A stretch of 16,431 nt of DNA from an uncultured Collinsella sp. (GTDB taxonomy: Bacteria > Actinomycetota > Coriobacteriia > Coriobacteriales > Coriobacteriaceae): assembly GCA_900542555.1 (NCBI GenBank), contig UQNU01000052.1:1-16431 (forward strand), written 5' to 3'. The notes beneath the pieces were generated by a model. That model ran no database searches and had not been told where the DNA came from. It worked only from the letters and a program-made list of their open reading frames with translations. A program made the translations under genes and the position numbers. Every line of letters starts with the position of its first letter. Position 1 is the first letter of the stretch. Below are positions 5,360 through 12,908 of the stretch, in pieces.

Positions 5360-7435
5360 CTAACGCAGGTACGCCTTTGCGTTGCCCAGACTGTAGGCGA
5401 TCGTTGAGCCGTTGTGCAGTAGTGACGACGTCTGCGGAGTGATCATGCCGGTAATACCCAATGCCAACAGCGCCGAGTTGGTGAGCATCACCTTGGAATA
5501 CGAACTCGTCAGACGGTCGATAAGCCCCTGGCTCATACGGCGTAGACGCACGATCGCAGCCAGATCCGTATCGGTCAGGATGATATCGGCGACCTCCTTG
5601 GCGATGTCGCTTCCACCGCCCATGGCCAGACCCACATCGGCCAGGCCCAGCGCCGGCGAATCGTTGACGCCGTCGCCCACCATGGCAACGTGGCGCCCCT
5701 CGCGCTTAATCCGCTCAACATACGCGTACTTGTCCTCGGGCAGCAGCTCGGCCTTAAACTCGTCGACACCCGCCTCGCGCGCAATGCGCTCGGCCGTGCG
5801 CTCCGAGTCGCCCGTGAGCATGACCACGTGCTTGACGCCCAGCGCATGCAGGTCGGCGATGGCCTCGCGCACGCCAGGTTTGAGCGGATCCTCGATACCG
5901 AGCACGCCGACGACCTTGCCATCGACCGCCAGATACAGCGGCGATAGACCCTGCATCTGGGACTCAATGCGCTCCTTGATGTCGGATTCGAGCTGCGCAC
6001 TCTCATCCTCAAACACAAAGTGCGCGGAACCGATGATGGCGCGACGCCCCTCGATGGACGAAGCGATGCCGTGCGCCACGATGTACTCGACGGCGGCATG
6101 GCGCTCGCGGTGCTCGAGCCCGCGCTCGCGGGCGGCGTTGACCACGGCACGCGCCACCGGATGAGGGAAATGCTCCTCCAAGCAAGCGGCAAGGCGCAGG
6201 ATCTCGTCCTCGCTCCAGCCATCGGTGGTGAGCACGCAGGCAAGACGCGGCTGCGCCTCGGTGAGCGTGCCGGTTTTATCAAACACAATGGTGTCGGCCT
6301 TGGCAAACGACTCAAAGTACTTCGCACCCTTGACCATGACGCCCATCTTGGCAGCATCGCTCATAGCGGTCATGACGGCGACGGAGCCCGTGAGCTTGAG
6401 TGCACACGAGTAGTCGACCATCAGCGCCGCAGAGGTCTTAATGAGGCTACGCGTGGTGAGCGCAACCAAACCCGCAAGCAGGAAATTCCACGGGACGATC
6501 TTGTTGGCAAGGTCCTCCATATGCGACTGGCCCTCGGACTTGAGCGAGTCGGCCGTCTGCACGAGCGAGACGATCGAGCGCAGCTTGGTCTGCGCCGTGT
6601 TGGCGCGCACGCGCACCAAGATGCTGCCGTCTTCCACAACGGTTCCGGCAAACACGTCGTCGCCCACGCTGCGCTCGACGGCCAGCGGCTCGCCGGTCAG
6701 GGTCGCCTGGTTGACCATAGCGCTCCCCTGCTCGACAACACCGTCGATGCAAATGGACATGCCGGTGCGCACGGCGACCAAATCGCCGGGTTCAAGCTCG
6801 GTGGCGGCAACGCTTACCTCGGTGTCACCGACGACCTTTTGCGCCTTGTCGGGCACATCGAGCAGCGAGTTGATGAGCTCGTTTTCGCTCATGGCGCGGG
6901 TGTAGTCCTCGAGCAGCTCGCCCACGTTGAGTAGGAACATCGTCTGGCCCGCGGTGTCGACATCACGCTTGACGAACGAAATGCCGATGGCCGAAGCGTC
7001 GAGCACAGGAACGGTCAGGCGCGGCTGTGCCAGCTCATGAAGGGCAGCGCGCAAAAATGCCATGTAACCGGCCACGACAAACACCGCACGCAGAGGCGTC
7101 GGCAAGAACCAGCGGCGCGCGTAGTGGGCGCCGATAAGTGTGGCAAGATCCATGACGAGCTTGTGCTTGCGTGGCTCAAGCTGCATCACGTAACCCGACT
7201 TGGCATCGGCGATAGCTTGAGCATCGAGTGCGCCCAAGGCGTCGAGCACGCTCGCGCGGCGCAGCTCGTCGTACTCCAGCGCCATCTGGCCAATACGGCC
7301 ATAAACGCGCACCTTGTGCACGCCGTCGATATCGCCGCTGAGCTTAAGAAGTGCATCGAGATCGCTCTCTGGCACAGGACCCGCCAACTGGAGGCGGGTC
7401 CTGCCGGGGATCTCGCTAATAATCGAGAATCTCAT
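5360..7435 (-). CDS. P1B-type metal ATPase with SCA motif (P1B-6, FezB-like)
   Basis: ATP-driven metal pump of the inner membrane, 691 aa. The actuator loop TGEP (247-250), phosphorylation site DKTGT (Asp386), HP locus (425-426), TGD (541-543) and hinge GDGVND (587-592) are all intact. The membrane metal motif, usually CPC, is SCA here (343-345, in DYSCALKL), which defines subgroup P1B-6. The N-terminus lacks CxxC; instead it has an Arg-rich PGRTRL start and VHKVRVYGRIG, as in HMA_2-type domains. The C-terminal membrane segment carries HNGSTIAYSLGNA. P1B-6 pumps called FezB load iron into ferrosome vesicles in Desulfovibrio and Clostridioides; an iron substrate here is inference. It starts 18 bases after the small membrane protein gene, forming an operon. 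Confidence 0.9.
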   Translation of the reverse strand: MRFSIISEIPGRTRLQLAGPVPESDLDALLKLSGDIDGVHKVRVYGRIGQMALEYDELRRASVLDALGALDAQAIADAKSGYVMQLEPRKHKLVMDLATLIGAHYARRWFLPTPLRAVFVVAGYMAFLRAALHELAQPRLTVPVLDASAIGISFVKRDVDTAGQTMFLLNVGELLEDYTRAMSENELINSLLDVPDKAQKVVGDTEVSVAATELEPGDLVAVRTGMSICIDGVVEQGSAMVNQATLTGEPLAVERSVGDDVFAGTVVEDGSILVRVRANTAQTKLRSIVSLVQTADSLKSEGQSHMEDLANKIVPWNFLLAGLVALTTRSLIKTSAALMVDYSCALKLTGSVAVMTAMSDAAKMGVMVKGAKYFESFAKADTIVFDKTGTLTEAQPRLACVLTTDGWSEDEILRLAACLEEHFPHPVARAVVNAARERGLEHRERHAAVEYIVAHGIASSIEGRRAIIGSAHFVFEDESAQLESDIKERIESQMQGLSPLYLAVDGKVVGVLGIEDPLKPGVREAIADLHALGVKHVVMLTGDSERTAERIAREAGVDEFKAELLPEDKYAYVERIKREGRHVAMVGDGVNDSPALGLADVGLAMGGGSDIAKEVADIILTDTDLAAIVRLRRMSQGLIDRLTSSYSKVMLTNSALLALGITGMITPQTSSLLHNGSTIAYSLGNAKAYLR

Positions 7436-7453
7436 AGTTTGTGCCTAGGAGCG

Positions 7454-7699
7454 TTACTCGGCTGCCTCGTCAGCAGCGGCCTCGCTCTGGGTGATGTAGG
7501 CCGCCTCGGCAACCATGTCGTCGACATTAGCCTTGGCCTGCTCGACCATGTCCTGGTAGCCGTTCTTGATGCGCATGCCGCACGCGATACCCTGCACGCA
7601 GGCATTCTTGACCGGAGCGCTGGTAAGCAGCTTGATGCCGGCCGTGCCAAGCAGAAAACCGCCACCGACAAGCAGGGTATTGAACGTCGACTTCTTCAT
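7454..7699 (-). CDS. Small membrane-anchored partner of the P1B ATPase (DUF6110-like, FezA-like candidate)
   Basis: An 81-aa protein with one hydrophobic N-terminal segment (residues 6-26), including GGGFLLGTAGIKLLTS, and an acidic helical tail rich in Ala and Glu. This layout resembles the DUF6110 family, which I recall next to HMA_2-type P-type ATPases; the family name is from memory and unchecked. The start at 7697-7699 was chosen because GGGAG lies just upstream; a longer frame reaches 7759 but lacks family-like sequence. It is the first gene of the operon, with its own promoter. In ferrosome operons a small membrane protein (FezA) is encoded beside FezB; whether this is its counterpart is inference. 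Confidence 0.82.
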   Translation of the reverse strand: MKKSTFNTLLVGGGFLLGTAGIKLLTSAPVKNACVQGIACGMRIKNGYQDMVEQAKANVDDMVAEAAYITQSEAAADEAAE

Positions 7700-7714
7700 G
7701 TTGCTTCTCCCTTT

Positions 7715-7748
7715 TGCCGCATTGGACGCGGCACGGTGCCTCAGCACC
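7715..7748 (-). promoter_or_regulatory. Two hairpins in the leader of the metal ATPase operon
   Basis: TGCCGC/GCGGCA (7715-7733) and GGTGC/GCACC (7735-7748) are adjacent stems just before the ribosome-binding site. They could modulate translation or RNA stability; there is no match to a riboswitch I know. Confidence 0.35.
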
Positions 7749-7784
7749 CGAGTAAACAAGTTTGCTCGAGCACACTTTTGGAAA

Positions 7785-7815
7785 ATAGTTTAGTTTATCT
7801 AACTATCAAGGTCAA
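7785..7815 (-). promoter_or_regulatory. Promoter and operator-like dyad of the metal ATPase operon
   Basis: On the minus strand TTGACC (7810-7815), a 17-base spacer and TAAACT (7787-7792) form a promoter about 88 bases before the first gene. An inverted repeat ATAGTT (7785-7790)/AACTAT (7801-7806) covers the -10 box and spacer, the place for a repressor. The TTAG/CTAA halves inside it recall DtxR-type sites, but the spacing differs, so the regulator is unknown. Confidence 0.72.
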
Positions 7816-7847
7816 CAAAGGTTAACTTTTTGGAAATCTTGAGGCGC

Positions 7848-7881
7848 GATGTGACCAAGGGGACCGTCCCTGCGCCACATC
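7848..7881. repeat. REP-like palindrome, copy 1
   Basis: GATGTG and CACATC flank a core GGGAC-c-GTCCC (7860-7870). The core and flanks resemble the palindrome at 11892-11926. Confidence 0.65.
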
Positions 7882-7916
7882 CACAAAACAATGGGCGCGC
7901 CAAACGGCGCGCCCAT
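7882..7916 (-). terminator. Terminator-like hairpin downstream of gatB
   Basis: ATGGGCGCGCC and GGCGCGCCCAT form a perfect 11-bp stem with a 4-base loop (7891-7916). On the minus strand it is followed by TGTTTTGTGG. It may act as a backup terminator for the gat operon. Confidence 0.6.
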
Positions 7917-7966
7917 TCACTCTATTCCATTCAGCCCCACCTGACCCGAACGGCCGAGTCGTTGCA

Positions 7967-8107
7967 GAACCCGGGAGCCCCGGCAGGGCGGGTGCTTCCT
8001 CAAAATGAGTTCCGCACGCAAAGAAGGCCACTTAATGTGGCCTTCGTCTTGCGCAGGACTGTTCGAAATTTTGAGGAAGCACCCGCCCTGCCGGGGCTCC
8101 CGGGTTC
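7967..8107. repeat. Perfect 40-bp inverted repeat with nested hairpin
   Basis: The arms 7967-8006 and 8068-8107 are exact reverse complements over 40 bases, rich in GC and ending in AAAAT. The 61-base middle folds further: GCAA/TTGC outside and GAAGGCCAC (8023-8031)/GTGGCCTTC (8037-8045) inside. The right arm ends 5 bases from the gatB stop codon. On the minus strand the inner stem is followed by TTTG, so it may also terminate gat transcription. Confidence 0.95.
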
Positions 8108-8111
8108 CCGC

Positions 8112-9788
8112 TTACGAGAGCGACGTTCTCAGCAACTCGTTGAAGAGCTTCGGATTGCCCTTGCCGCGGCTCGCCTTCATGCACTGGCCCACCAAAAAGC
8201 CGATGACCTTCTGGTTGCCGTCACGATACTGCTGCGCCTGATCGGCACAGTTAGCCAGCACCTCGTCCACGATCGGCTGTAGCGCGCCGGCATCGCTCAC
8301 CTGACGCATACCGCGCTCGTCGACGATCTGGTTGGGGTCGTCGCCGGTCTGGGCCATGGCCTCAAAGACCTCGTGCGCCTGGTTGGAGCTGATGGCATCG
8401 GTCGCCAGCAGCTTGGCAAGCGCCGCCACCTGAGCCGGCGCGATGCCGGACTCGGCGAGCGAGACGCCCGCGCCCTTAAGGTAGGCGATCATCTCGTTCA
8501 CCAGCAGGTTTGCGACCGTCTGAGCCTCCTTGCCAGCCATGCCGGCAGCGGCGGCCTCAAAGAACTCAGCAAACTCCGGGTCGCCGGCGATCTGCTCGGC
8601 GTCCGCTGCCTTAATGCCAAAGTCGGCCTCAAAACGGGCACGCTTGGCATCGGGCAGCTCGGGGATCTCGCCACGGCAGCGGTCGATGAACTCGTCATCC
8701 AGATCAAACGGCGCCAGGTCGGGATCGGGGAACAGACGATAGTCGTCGGCCGTCTCCTTCACGCGCATGACCACGGTACGTTTGCGGCTGGGCTCCCAGT
8801 GGCGGGTCTCCTGGTAGATGATGCCGCCCTCCTCGAGCACCTCGGCCTGGCGGCAGATCTCGTAGGCAAGGCCGTCATGCAGGCTCTTAAACGAGTTGAG
8901 GTTCTTAAGCTCGGTCTTGGTGCCCAGCTTGGTCTCGCCGCGGCGGCGCAGCGACACATTGCCGTCGCAGCGCATGGAACCCTTCTCCATGGAGCAGTCC
9001 GAGATGCCCAGCGTCACAAAAATGCGACGGAGCTTTTCCATAAACAGACGAGCCTCCTCGGGCGTGCGCAGATCGGGCTCAGTCACGAGCTCAATCAAAG
9101 GCGTGCCGCAGCGGTTGTAGTCGACGAGCGACTCGGCCGCGGCGGTAATGCGGCCCTCGGCACCGCCCACGTGCACCATCTTGGCGGCGTCCTCCTCCAT
9201 GTGGATGCGCAGGATGCGGATGGGCACCGTGTAGGAACCGTCCTCGCGACGCTCGGGCATCTGCAGGTTGGACGCGTCATAGCTGGCCAGGTGACCGGCA
9301 CGCTGGTTTCCCTCACGCATGGTCGACGTCATGGACGTGGACAGGCCCTCGGCGTTGGCCGAAGCACTCGCCAGACTCTGAGCCTCGGCCTCGCCAAACG
9401 CGCAGTCGGGGCGCTCGGCGGCACCGCGACCGGTCACATCCAGGTCCAGGTGGCCGTACATGGCAAAGGCGACCGGACCCTGCGTGGTCTGGAAGTTCTT
9501 GGCCATATCGGGATAGAAGTAGTGCTTGCGGTAGAACATCGAGTGGCGCTGGATCTCGCAGTTGGTGGCGAGGCCGGCCTTGACGATGCTCTCGATGGCG
9601 CGCTTGTTGGGCACCGGCAGGGCGCCGGGCAGGCCCAGGCACACCGGGCACACGTTGGCGTTGGGCTCGTCATCGTGGCTGAGCTTGCAGTTGCAGAACA
9701 TCTTGGTATCGAGTGCGGTGAGCTCGGTATGGATCTCCAGGCCGATCACGGCCTCCCAATCCTGCAGGACCTCGGAAAGCTCCTTCAT
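8112..9788 (-). CDS. gatB: Asp-tRNA(Asn)/Glu-tRNA(Gln) amidotransferase subunit B
   Basis: GatB binds misacylated Glu-tRNA(Gln) or Asp-tRNA(Asn), activates the carboxylate with ATP and receives ammonia from GatA. The start WEAVIGLEIHTEL is the family signature. A zinc-type set CNC (32-34) and CPVC (47-50) is present, as are HMEEDAAK (196-203), GTPLIELVTEPD and GTKTELKNLNSF. The C-terminal YqeY-like tRNA-binding tail ends with IGFLVGQCMKASRGKGNPKLFNELL. At 558 aa it is about 80 longer than usual (about 475), mostly from an extra segment at residues 120-182, between the tip of the YPDMAKNFQ loop and the HMEED motif. The start ATG overlaps the gatA stop by one base (TAATG). It is the last gene of gatC-gatA-gatB. 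Confidence 0.98.
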   Translation of the reverse strand: MKELSEVLQDWEAVIGLEIHTELTALDTKMFCNCKLSHDDEPNANVCPVCLGLPGALPVPNKRAIESIVKAGLATNCEIQRHSMFYRKHYFYPDMAKNFQTTQGPVAFAMYGHLDLDVTGRGAAERPDCAFGEAEAQSLASASANAEGLSTSMTSTMREGNQRAGHLASYDASNLQMPERREDGSYTVPIRILRIHMEEDAAKMVHVGGAEGRITAAAESLVDYNRCGTPLIELVTEPDLRTPEEARLFMEKLRRIFVTLGISDCSMEKGSMRCDGNVSLRRRGETKLGTKTELKNLNSFKSLHDGLAYEICRQAEVLEEGGIIYQETRHWEPSRKRTVVMRVKETADDYRLFPDPDLAPFDLDDEFIDRCRGEIPELPDAKRARFEADFGIKAADAEQIAGDPEFAEFFEAAAAGMAGKEAQTVANLLVNEMIAYLKGAGVSLAESGIAPAQVAALAKLLATDAISSNQAHEVFEAMAQTGDDPNQIVDERGMRQVSDAGALQPIVDEVLANCADQAQQYRDGNQKVIGFLVGQCMKASRGKGNPKLFNELLRTSLS

Positions 9789-11302
9789 TACAGCTCGCCT
9801 CCCTTCCCGGCAAAATCGGGCGCGACGGAAAGCGCGGGCGCACCCGTGGCGGCATCGGCAAAGCCGCGCTCCAGGGCGCGGGCAAACGTGAGCAGCTGAC
9901 GGTCCTTAAACGCCGGACCCACCAGCTGGGCAGAAACGGGCAACTGAGTATCCTCGCCCAGGCCTAGCGGCACCGAGATACCACCGTTGCCGCAAATGTT
10001 GAGCGAGATGGTGTACAGGTCGGAGAGGTACATCTGCGTGGGGTCGCTGATCTCGCCAAACTTAAAGGCCGTGCGCGGCGAGGCGGGCATGAGGATGGTG
10101 TCCACCTTGGCATACGCGGCATCGTAGTCCTGCGTGATGAGCGTGCGAGCCTTTTGCGCGGCGTAGTAGTACTTGTCGTACACGCCCGAGCTCAGCAGGT
10201 AGGCGCCGAGCATCTGACGGCGCTTGGCCTCGGCGCCAAAGCCATGGGCGCGCGAAAGCGAGCTCTGGTCGGACAGGTTGGCGCAGCCCTCCTCCTGATA
10301 GCCGTAGCGAATGCCGTCGAAGCGGGCCAGGTTGGAGAACGCCTCAGCCGGGCCGATGACGTAGTAGGCGGCGATGGCGGCATCCAGATGCGGCAGGTCG
10401 ACCTCGACCAGCTCGGCGCCCTGGTTCTGCAGCTCCTGGGCGGCGCGCTGAACAGCGGCCTTGACCTCGGGCGTCAAGCCCTCGGCCTCCATAAACGCAG
10501 GGATGATGCCCACGCGCTTGCCCTCGATGCTGTCGTTGAGATGCTCGGTAAAGTCGACGGCACAATCCTGGCTGGTGCAGTCGTATGGATCGTGGCCCGC
10601 GCCGGTAAGCGCGTTCATGGCCAGCGCAACGTCCTCGACCGTGCGGCCAAAGGGGCCCACCTGGTCGAGCGACGAGCCAAAGGCAACCACGCCGTAGCGG
10701 CTCACGGCGCCATACGTGGGCTTAAAGCCCACCACGCCGCACAGCGACGCCGGCTGGCGAATGGAACCGCCGGTGTCCGAGCCCAGCGAGAGCGCGACTT
10801 CGCCCGCGGCGACGGCTGCAGCGGAGCCGCCCGAGGAGCCGCCGGGCACGCGCTCGGTATCCCAGGGGTTGTTGGTGCGGTGGAACGCCGAGCTCTCGGT
10901 GGAGCTGCCAAAGGCAAACTCGTCCATGTTGGCCTTGCCCATGGGCAGGCAGCCGGCGTCGAGCATGCGCTGGACGCAGGTGGCGGTGTAGACGCTCTGG
11001 TAGTTCTCGAGCATGCGGGAAGCGCAGGTGGTGCGCGTGCCCACGAGGTTCATGTTGTCCTTAATGGCCAGCGGCACGCCCGCGAGCGGGGGCAGCGGCT
11101 TGCCTGCGGCACGGTCGGCATCCACGCGCGCGGCGGCCTCGAGCGCAAGCTCGGGCGCCACCTGCAGGAATGCCTGAACCCCGCCCTCGCGCGCCTCGAT
11201 GGCGGCAAGGGAGGCCTGAGCCACCTCGGTAGCGGTAAAGTCGCCGGCGGAAACGCCCGCGGCGATCTGGGCGGCGGTAAGGGAATCGAAGCTCTGCGCC
11301 AT
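9788..11302 (-). CDS. gatA: Asp-tRNA(Asn)/Glu-tRNA(Gln) amidotransferase subunit A
   Basis: GatA is the amidase that hydrolyses glutamine and passes ammonia to GatB. The 504-aa product has the amidase-signature Ser-cisSer-Lys triad: Lys81 in LAIKDNMN, Ser156 in PGGSSGGSAA and the nucleophile Ser180 in SDTGGSIRQPAS. Spacing between these residues matches the known Staphylococcus enzyme. Both junctions in the operon are TAATG overlaps: with gatC upstream at 11302 and with gatB downstream at 9788, so translation is coupled and the subunits can be made in equal amounts. Presence of GatCAB means that Gln-tRNA and/or Asn-tRNA is made by the indirect route. Confidence 0.99.
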   Translation of the reverse strand: MAQSFDSLTAAQIAAGVSAGDFTATEVAQASLAAIEAREGGVQAFLQVAPELALEAAARVDADRAAGKPLPPLAGVPLAIKDNMNLVGTRTTCASRMLENYQSVYTATCVQRMLDAGCLPMGKANMDEFAFGSSTESSAFHRTNNPWDTERVPGGSSGGSAAAVAAGEVALSLGSDTGGSIRQPASLCGVVGFKPTYGAVSRYGVVAFGSSLDQVGPFGRTVEDVALAMNALTGAGHDPYDCTSQDCAVDFTEHLNDSIEGKRVGIIPAFMEAEGLTPEVKAAVQRAAQELQNQGAELVEVDLPHLDAAIAAYYVIGPAEAFSNLARFDGIRYGYQEEGCANLSDQSSLSRAHGFGAEAKRRQMLGAYLLSSGVYDKYYYAAQKARTLITQDYDAAYAKVDTILMPASPRTAFKFGEISDPTQMYLSDLYTISLNICGNGGISVPLGLGEDTQLPVSAQLVGPAFKDRQLLTFARALERGFADAATGAPALSVAPDFAGKGGEL

Positions 11303-11613
11303 TACTCGCTCTCCCCCTCTCCCAAAATGGACGGCACGCGGAAGTAGCGGTCGCGCGCGCTGCCGGCGTTTTCGAGCGCGACGTCGAGCGGCAGGTCGCG
11401 CTCGGGCTCGCGCAGGTCATCGCCCATCACGTTGGACAGGCTTCCGATGGGATGGAACGTGGGCTCCACGTCGGGTAAGTCATATTGCAGGACGGGCTCG
11501 AGCATCTGGATGGCGTCGTTCAGGTAGGACGTCATCTGGGTGAGCTCGTCATCGGTCAGTGCGATCTTTGCGTACTCGGCGATGCCGCGCACGTCTTTCT
11601 CGCTGAGTGCCAT
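11302..11613 (-). CDS. gatC: Asp-tRNA(Asn)/Glu-tRNA(Gln) amidotransferase subunit C
   Basis: GatC is the small belt-like subunit that wraps the GatA-GatB interface and stabilises GatA. The 103-aa product begins MALSEKDVRGIAEYAKIALTDDE, which matches the GatC start, and ends RVPSILGEGESE, close to the usual RVPxIL ending. The start at 11611-11613 is chosen over an ATG at 11631 because the Shine-Dalgarno GGAAGGGAG lies between them. It is the first gene of the operon. Confidence 0.97.
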   Translation of the reverse strand: MALSEKDVRGIAEYAKIALTDDELTQMTSYLNDAIQMLEPVLQYDLPDVEPTFHPIGSLSNVMGDDLREPERDLPLDVALENAGSARDRYFRVPSILGEGESE

Positions 11614-11648
11614 AGGCGCTCCCTTCCGCATAACAGATAAACCGCTCT

Positions 11649-11654
11649 AGTATA
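11649..11654 (-). promoter_or_regulatory. Likely -10 box of the gat operon
   Basis: TATACT on the minus strand lies 36 bases upstream of gatC. No good -35 box sits at 17 bases, so the call rests on the -10 match and position. Confidence 0.45.
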
Positions 11655-11749
11655 CAAGGCAACGCCGGCTTGGAGCAGGCGCTTTACCCAAATGCAGCGA
11701 AAACGTAACGAGGACGGCGGGCTGGCAGGCGGCGGGCCGGCGATTCTAC

Positions 11750-11832
11750 AGCGAAACCGCACCGTCCATAGCGAAGACCGTACTGTCCGCAACGAAGACC
11801 GTCTCGTCCGCAACGAAAACCATCACAACATT
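11750..11832. repeat. Degenerate 21-bp tandem repeat
   Basis: Consecutive units at 11750, 11770, 11791 and 11812 share the pattern A(A/G)CGAA(G)ACCG followed by CGTCCGC or a variant; the two best units, at 11770-11790 and 11791-11811, are close copies. The last unit runs into the inverted repeat at 11817. The period is a multiple of three, so open frames exist on both strands here, but neither has a ribosome-binding site or recognisable product. Confidence 0.75.
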
Positions 11833-11881
11833 CGACGCTTTTCGCCAAAATCGAAATTTTCATCGAATGTTGTGATGGTTT
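11817..11881 (-). terminator. 19-bp perfect inverted repeat, likely terminator of the sortase gene
   Basis: The arm at 11817-11835 (starting AAACCATCACAAC) is the exact reverse complement of 11863-11881. The loop adds TTTCG/CGAAA. On the minus strand it lies downstream of the sortase stop codon and ends in GGTTTTCGTT. The stem is much longer than ordinary terminators, so a second role as a mobile or REP-type repeat is possible. Confidence 0.7.
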
Positions 11882-11891
11882 GGGAGTCCCG

Positions 11892-11926
11892 ACCGCCACA
11901 AAGGTGCCTGTCCCCATTGTGGTGGT
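11892..11926. repeat. REP-like palindrome, copy 2
   Basis: ACCGCCACAA and TTGTGGTGGT pair at 9 of 10 positions around a core reading GGGGACAGGCACC on the minus strand. It resembles the palindrome at 7848-7881. Confidence 0.65.
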
Positions 11927-11939
11927 TCTGAAGAATGTC

Positions 11940-12878
11940 TTATGCCGAGGCCTTGGCCTTGCGGCGTTTGCGGACCGCGTGGATCACGATGTCCAGCAGC
12001 AACAGCACAATGGCAACGACTACGATGAGCACGGCAAACTCGCGCTTGCCCCAGTGGCGGCCGGCCAGCGACTTTTGCTTGTCGACGTCCTTCTTGCTGT
12101 ACTTGGTGCGCACGCAATGCACCAGCAGGCGATGGTCGTTCACGCCGTAGGGCGTGCAGGTGACGAGCGTCACCTTGTCGGCGCCGGGCTCGATGGTCAG
12201 CGACTCCATCTCCTCGGGCAGCACGACCTCGGAGTCCACCATCTTGTAGGCGAGCGTCTTGTTCATGGTGTGCAGCAGCACCAGGTCGCCGGGCTCCAGC
12301 GAATGGATGTCGTCGAACATGCTCAGGTTGCGCATGCCCGAGTGCGCGGTGAGCACGCAATGCGTCGAGGTGCCGCCCACCGGCAGGCTCGTGCCCTCCA
12401 GGTGGCCGACGCCCGCCATGAGGACCTCCTCGCTCGTGCCGTGGTAGATGGGCATGCTCACGTCGATGGAGGGAATCTCGACCCAGCTCATCATGGGGTC
12501 GCGGTCAAAGATGAGCTGCTGGGCGTAGGGCTCGATCTGGTCGGCGGGGAGCTCGGTGGCCTCGCCCGCCAGTTGCTCGTTAAAGGAGCGCGCCTGGAGC
12601 AGGATGCGCTCGCGCTCCTCGGCAGACAGCGCGTCCACGGTGCTGGACACCGTGCTGATCTGGTTGAACACGCCCGAGGCCTCGAGCCGGTCCAAGATCC
12701 ACGGCCAGGTCATAAGGCCCACGCCAATGAGGATGATGACGATGGTGATGAGCCGGTCGGCCCAGCGCGGCAGTCGCTTGCGGCGGCGCTTGGGCTTTGG
12801 TTGAGGTTTGGGTTGAGGGCTTGAGCCACCGTTGGCCGCGGTGTTATTGCTCTTCATATGTTTGGCGCCCTGCACCAT
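11940..12878 (-). CDS. Class C sortase (pilus assembly)
   Basis: Membrane transpeptidase that cuts LPXTG-like signals and joins pilin subunits to each other or to the wall. The 312-aa protein has a Lys/Arg-rich N-terminus, one membrane helix (about 43-60), the sortase fold with catalytic His179 (LTAHSGM), Cys241 (TLVTCTPYG) and Arg250 (NDHRLLV), then a second membrane helix (about 281-300) and a basic tail. The two-helix layout and the TLVTCTPYGVNDHR block are typical of class C (pilin-polymerising) enzymes. DRDP at 125-128 may be the lid motif. The ATG at 12876-12878 is preceded by GAGGAG. It lies downstream of two cell-wall-anchored proteins on the same strand. Confidence 0.95.
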   Translation of the reverse strand: MVQGAKHMKSNNTAANGGSSPQPKPQPKPKRRRKRLPRWADRLITIVIILIGVGLMTWPWILDRLEASGVFNQISTVSSTVDALSAEERERILLQARSFNEQLAGEATELPADQIEPYAQQLIFDRDPMMSWVEIPSIDVSMPIYHGTSEEVLMAGVGHLEGTSLPVGGTSTHCVLTAHSGMRNLSMFDDIHSLEPGDLVLLHTMNKTLAYKMVDSEVVLPEEMESLTIEPGADKVTLVTCTPYGVNDHRLLVHCVRTKYSKKDVDKQKSLAGRHWGKREFAVLIVVVAIVLLLLDIVIHAVRKRRKAKASA

Positions 12879-12894
12879 CGCCGGTCACTCCTCT

Positions 12895-12908
12895 ACAACT
12901 CAAGTTGT
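12895..12908. promoter_or_regulatory. Short dyad upstream of the sortase gene
   Basis: ACAACT and AGTTGT flank a 2-base centre next to the ribosome-binding site. It could be an operator; the evidence is only position and symmetry. No convincing promoter boxes were seen in 12879-13010. Confidence 0.3.

Noticed and set aside
8373..9899. 508-codon plus-strand frame antisense to gatB
   Set aside because: gatB is certain on the other strand; the frame is a by-product of high GC.
11692..11931. Small plus-strand protein with 7-residue repeats
   Set aside because: The heptads come from the 21-bp DNA repeat; no ribosome-binding site, and the frame continues through two palindromes.
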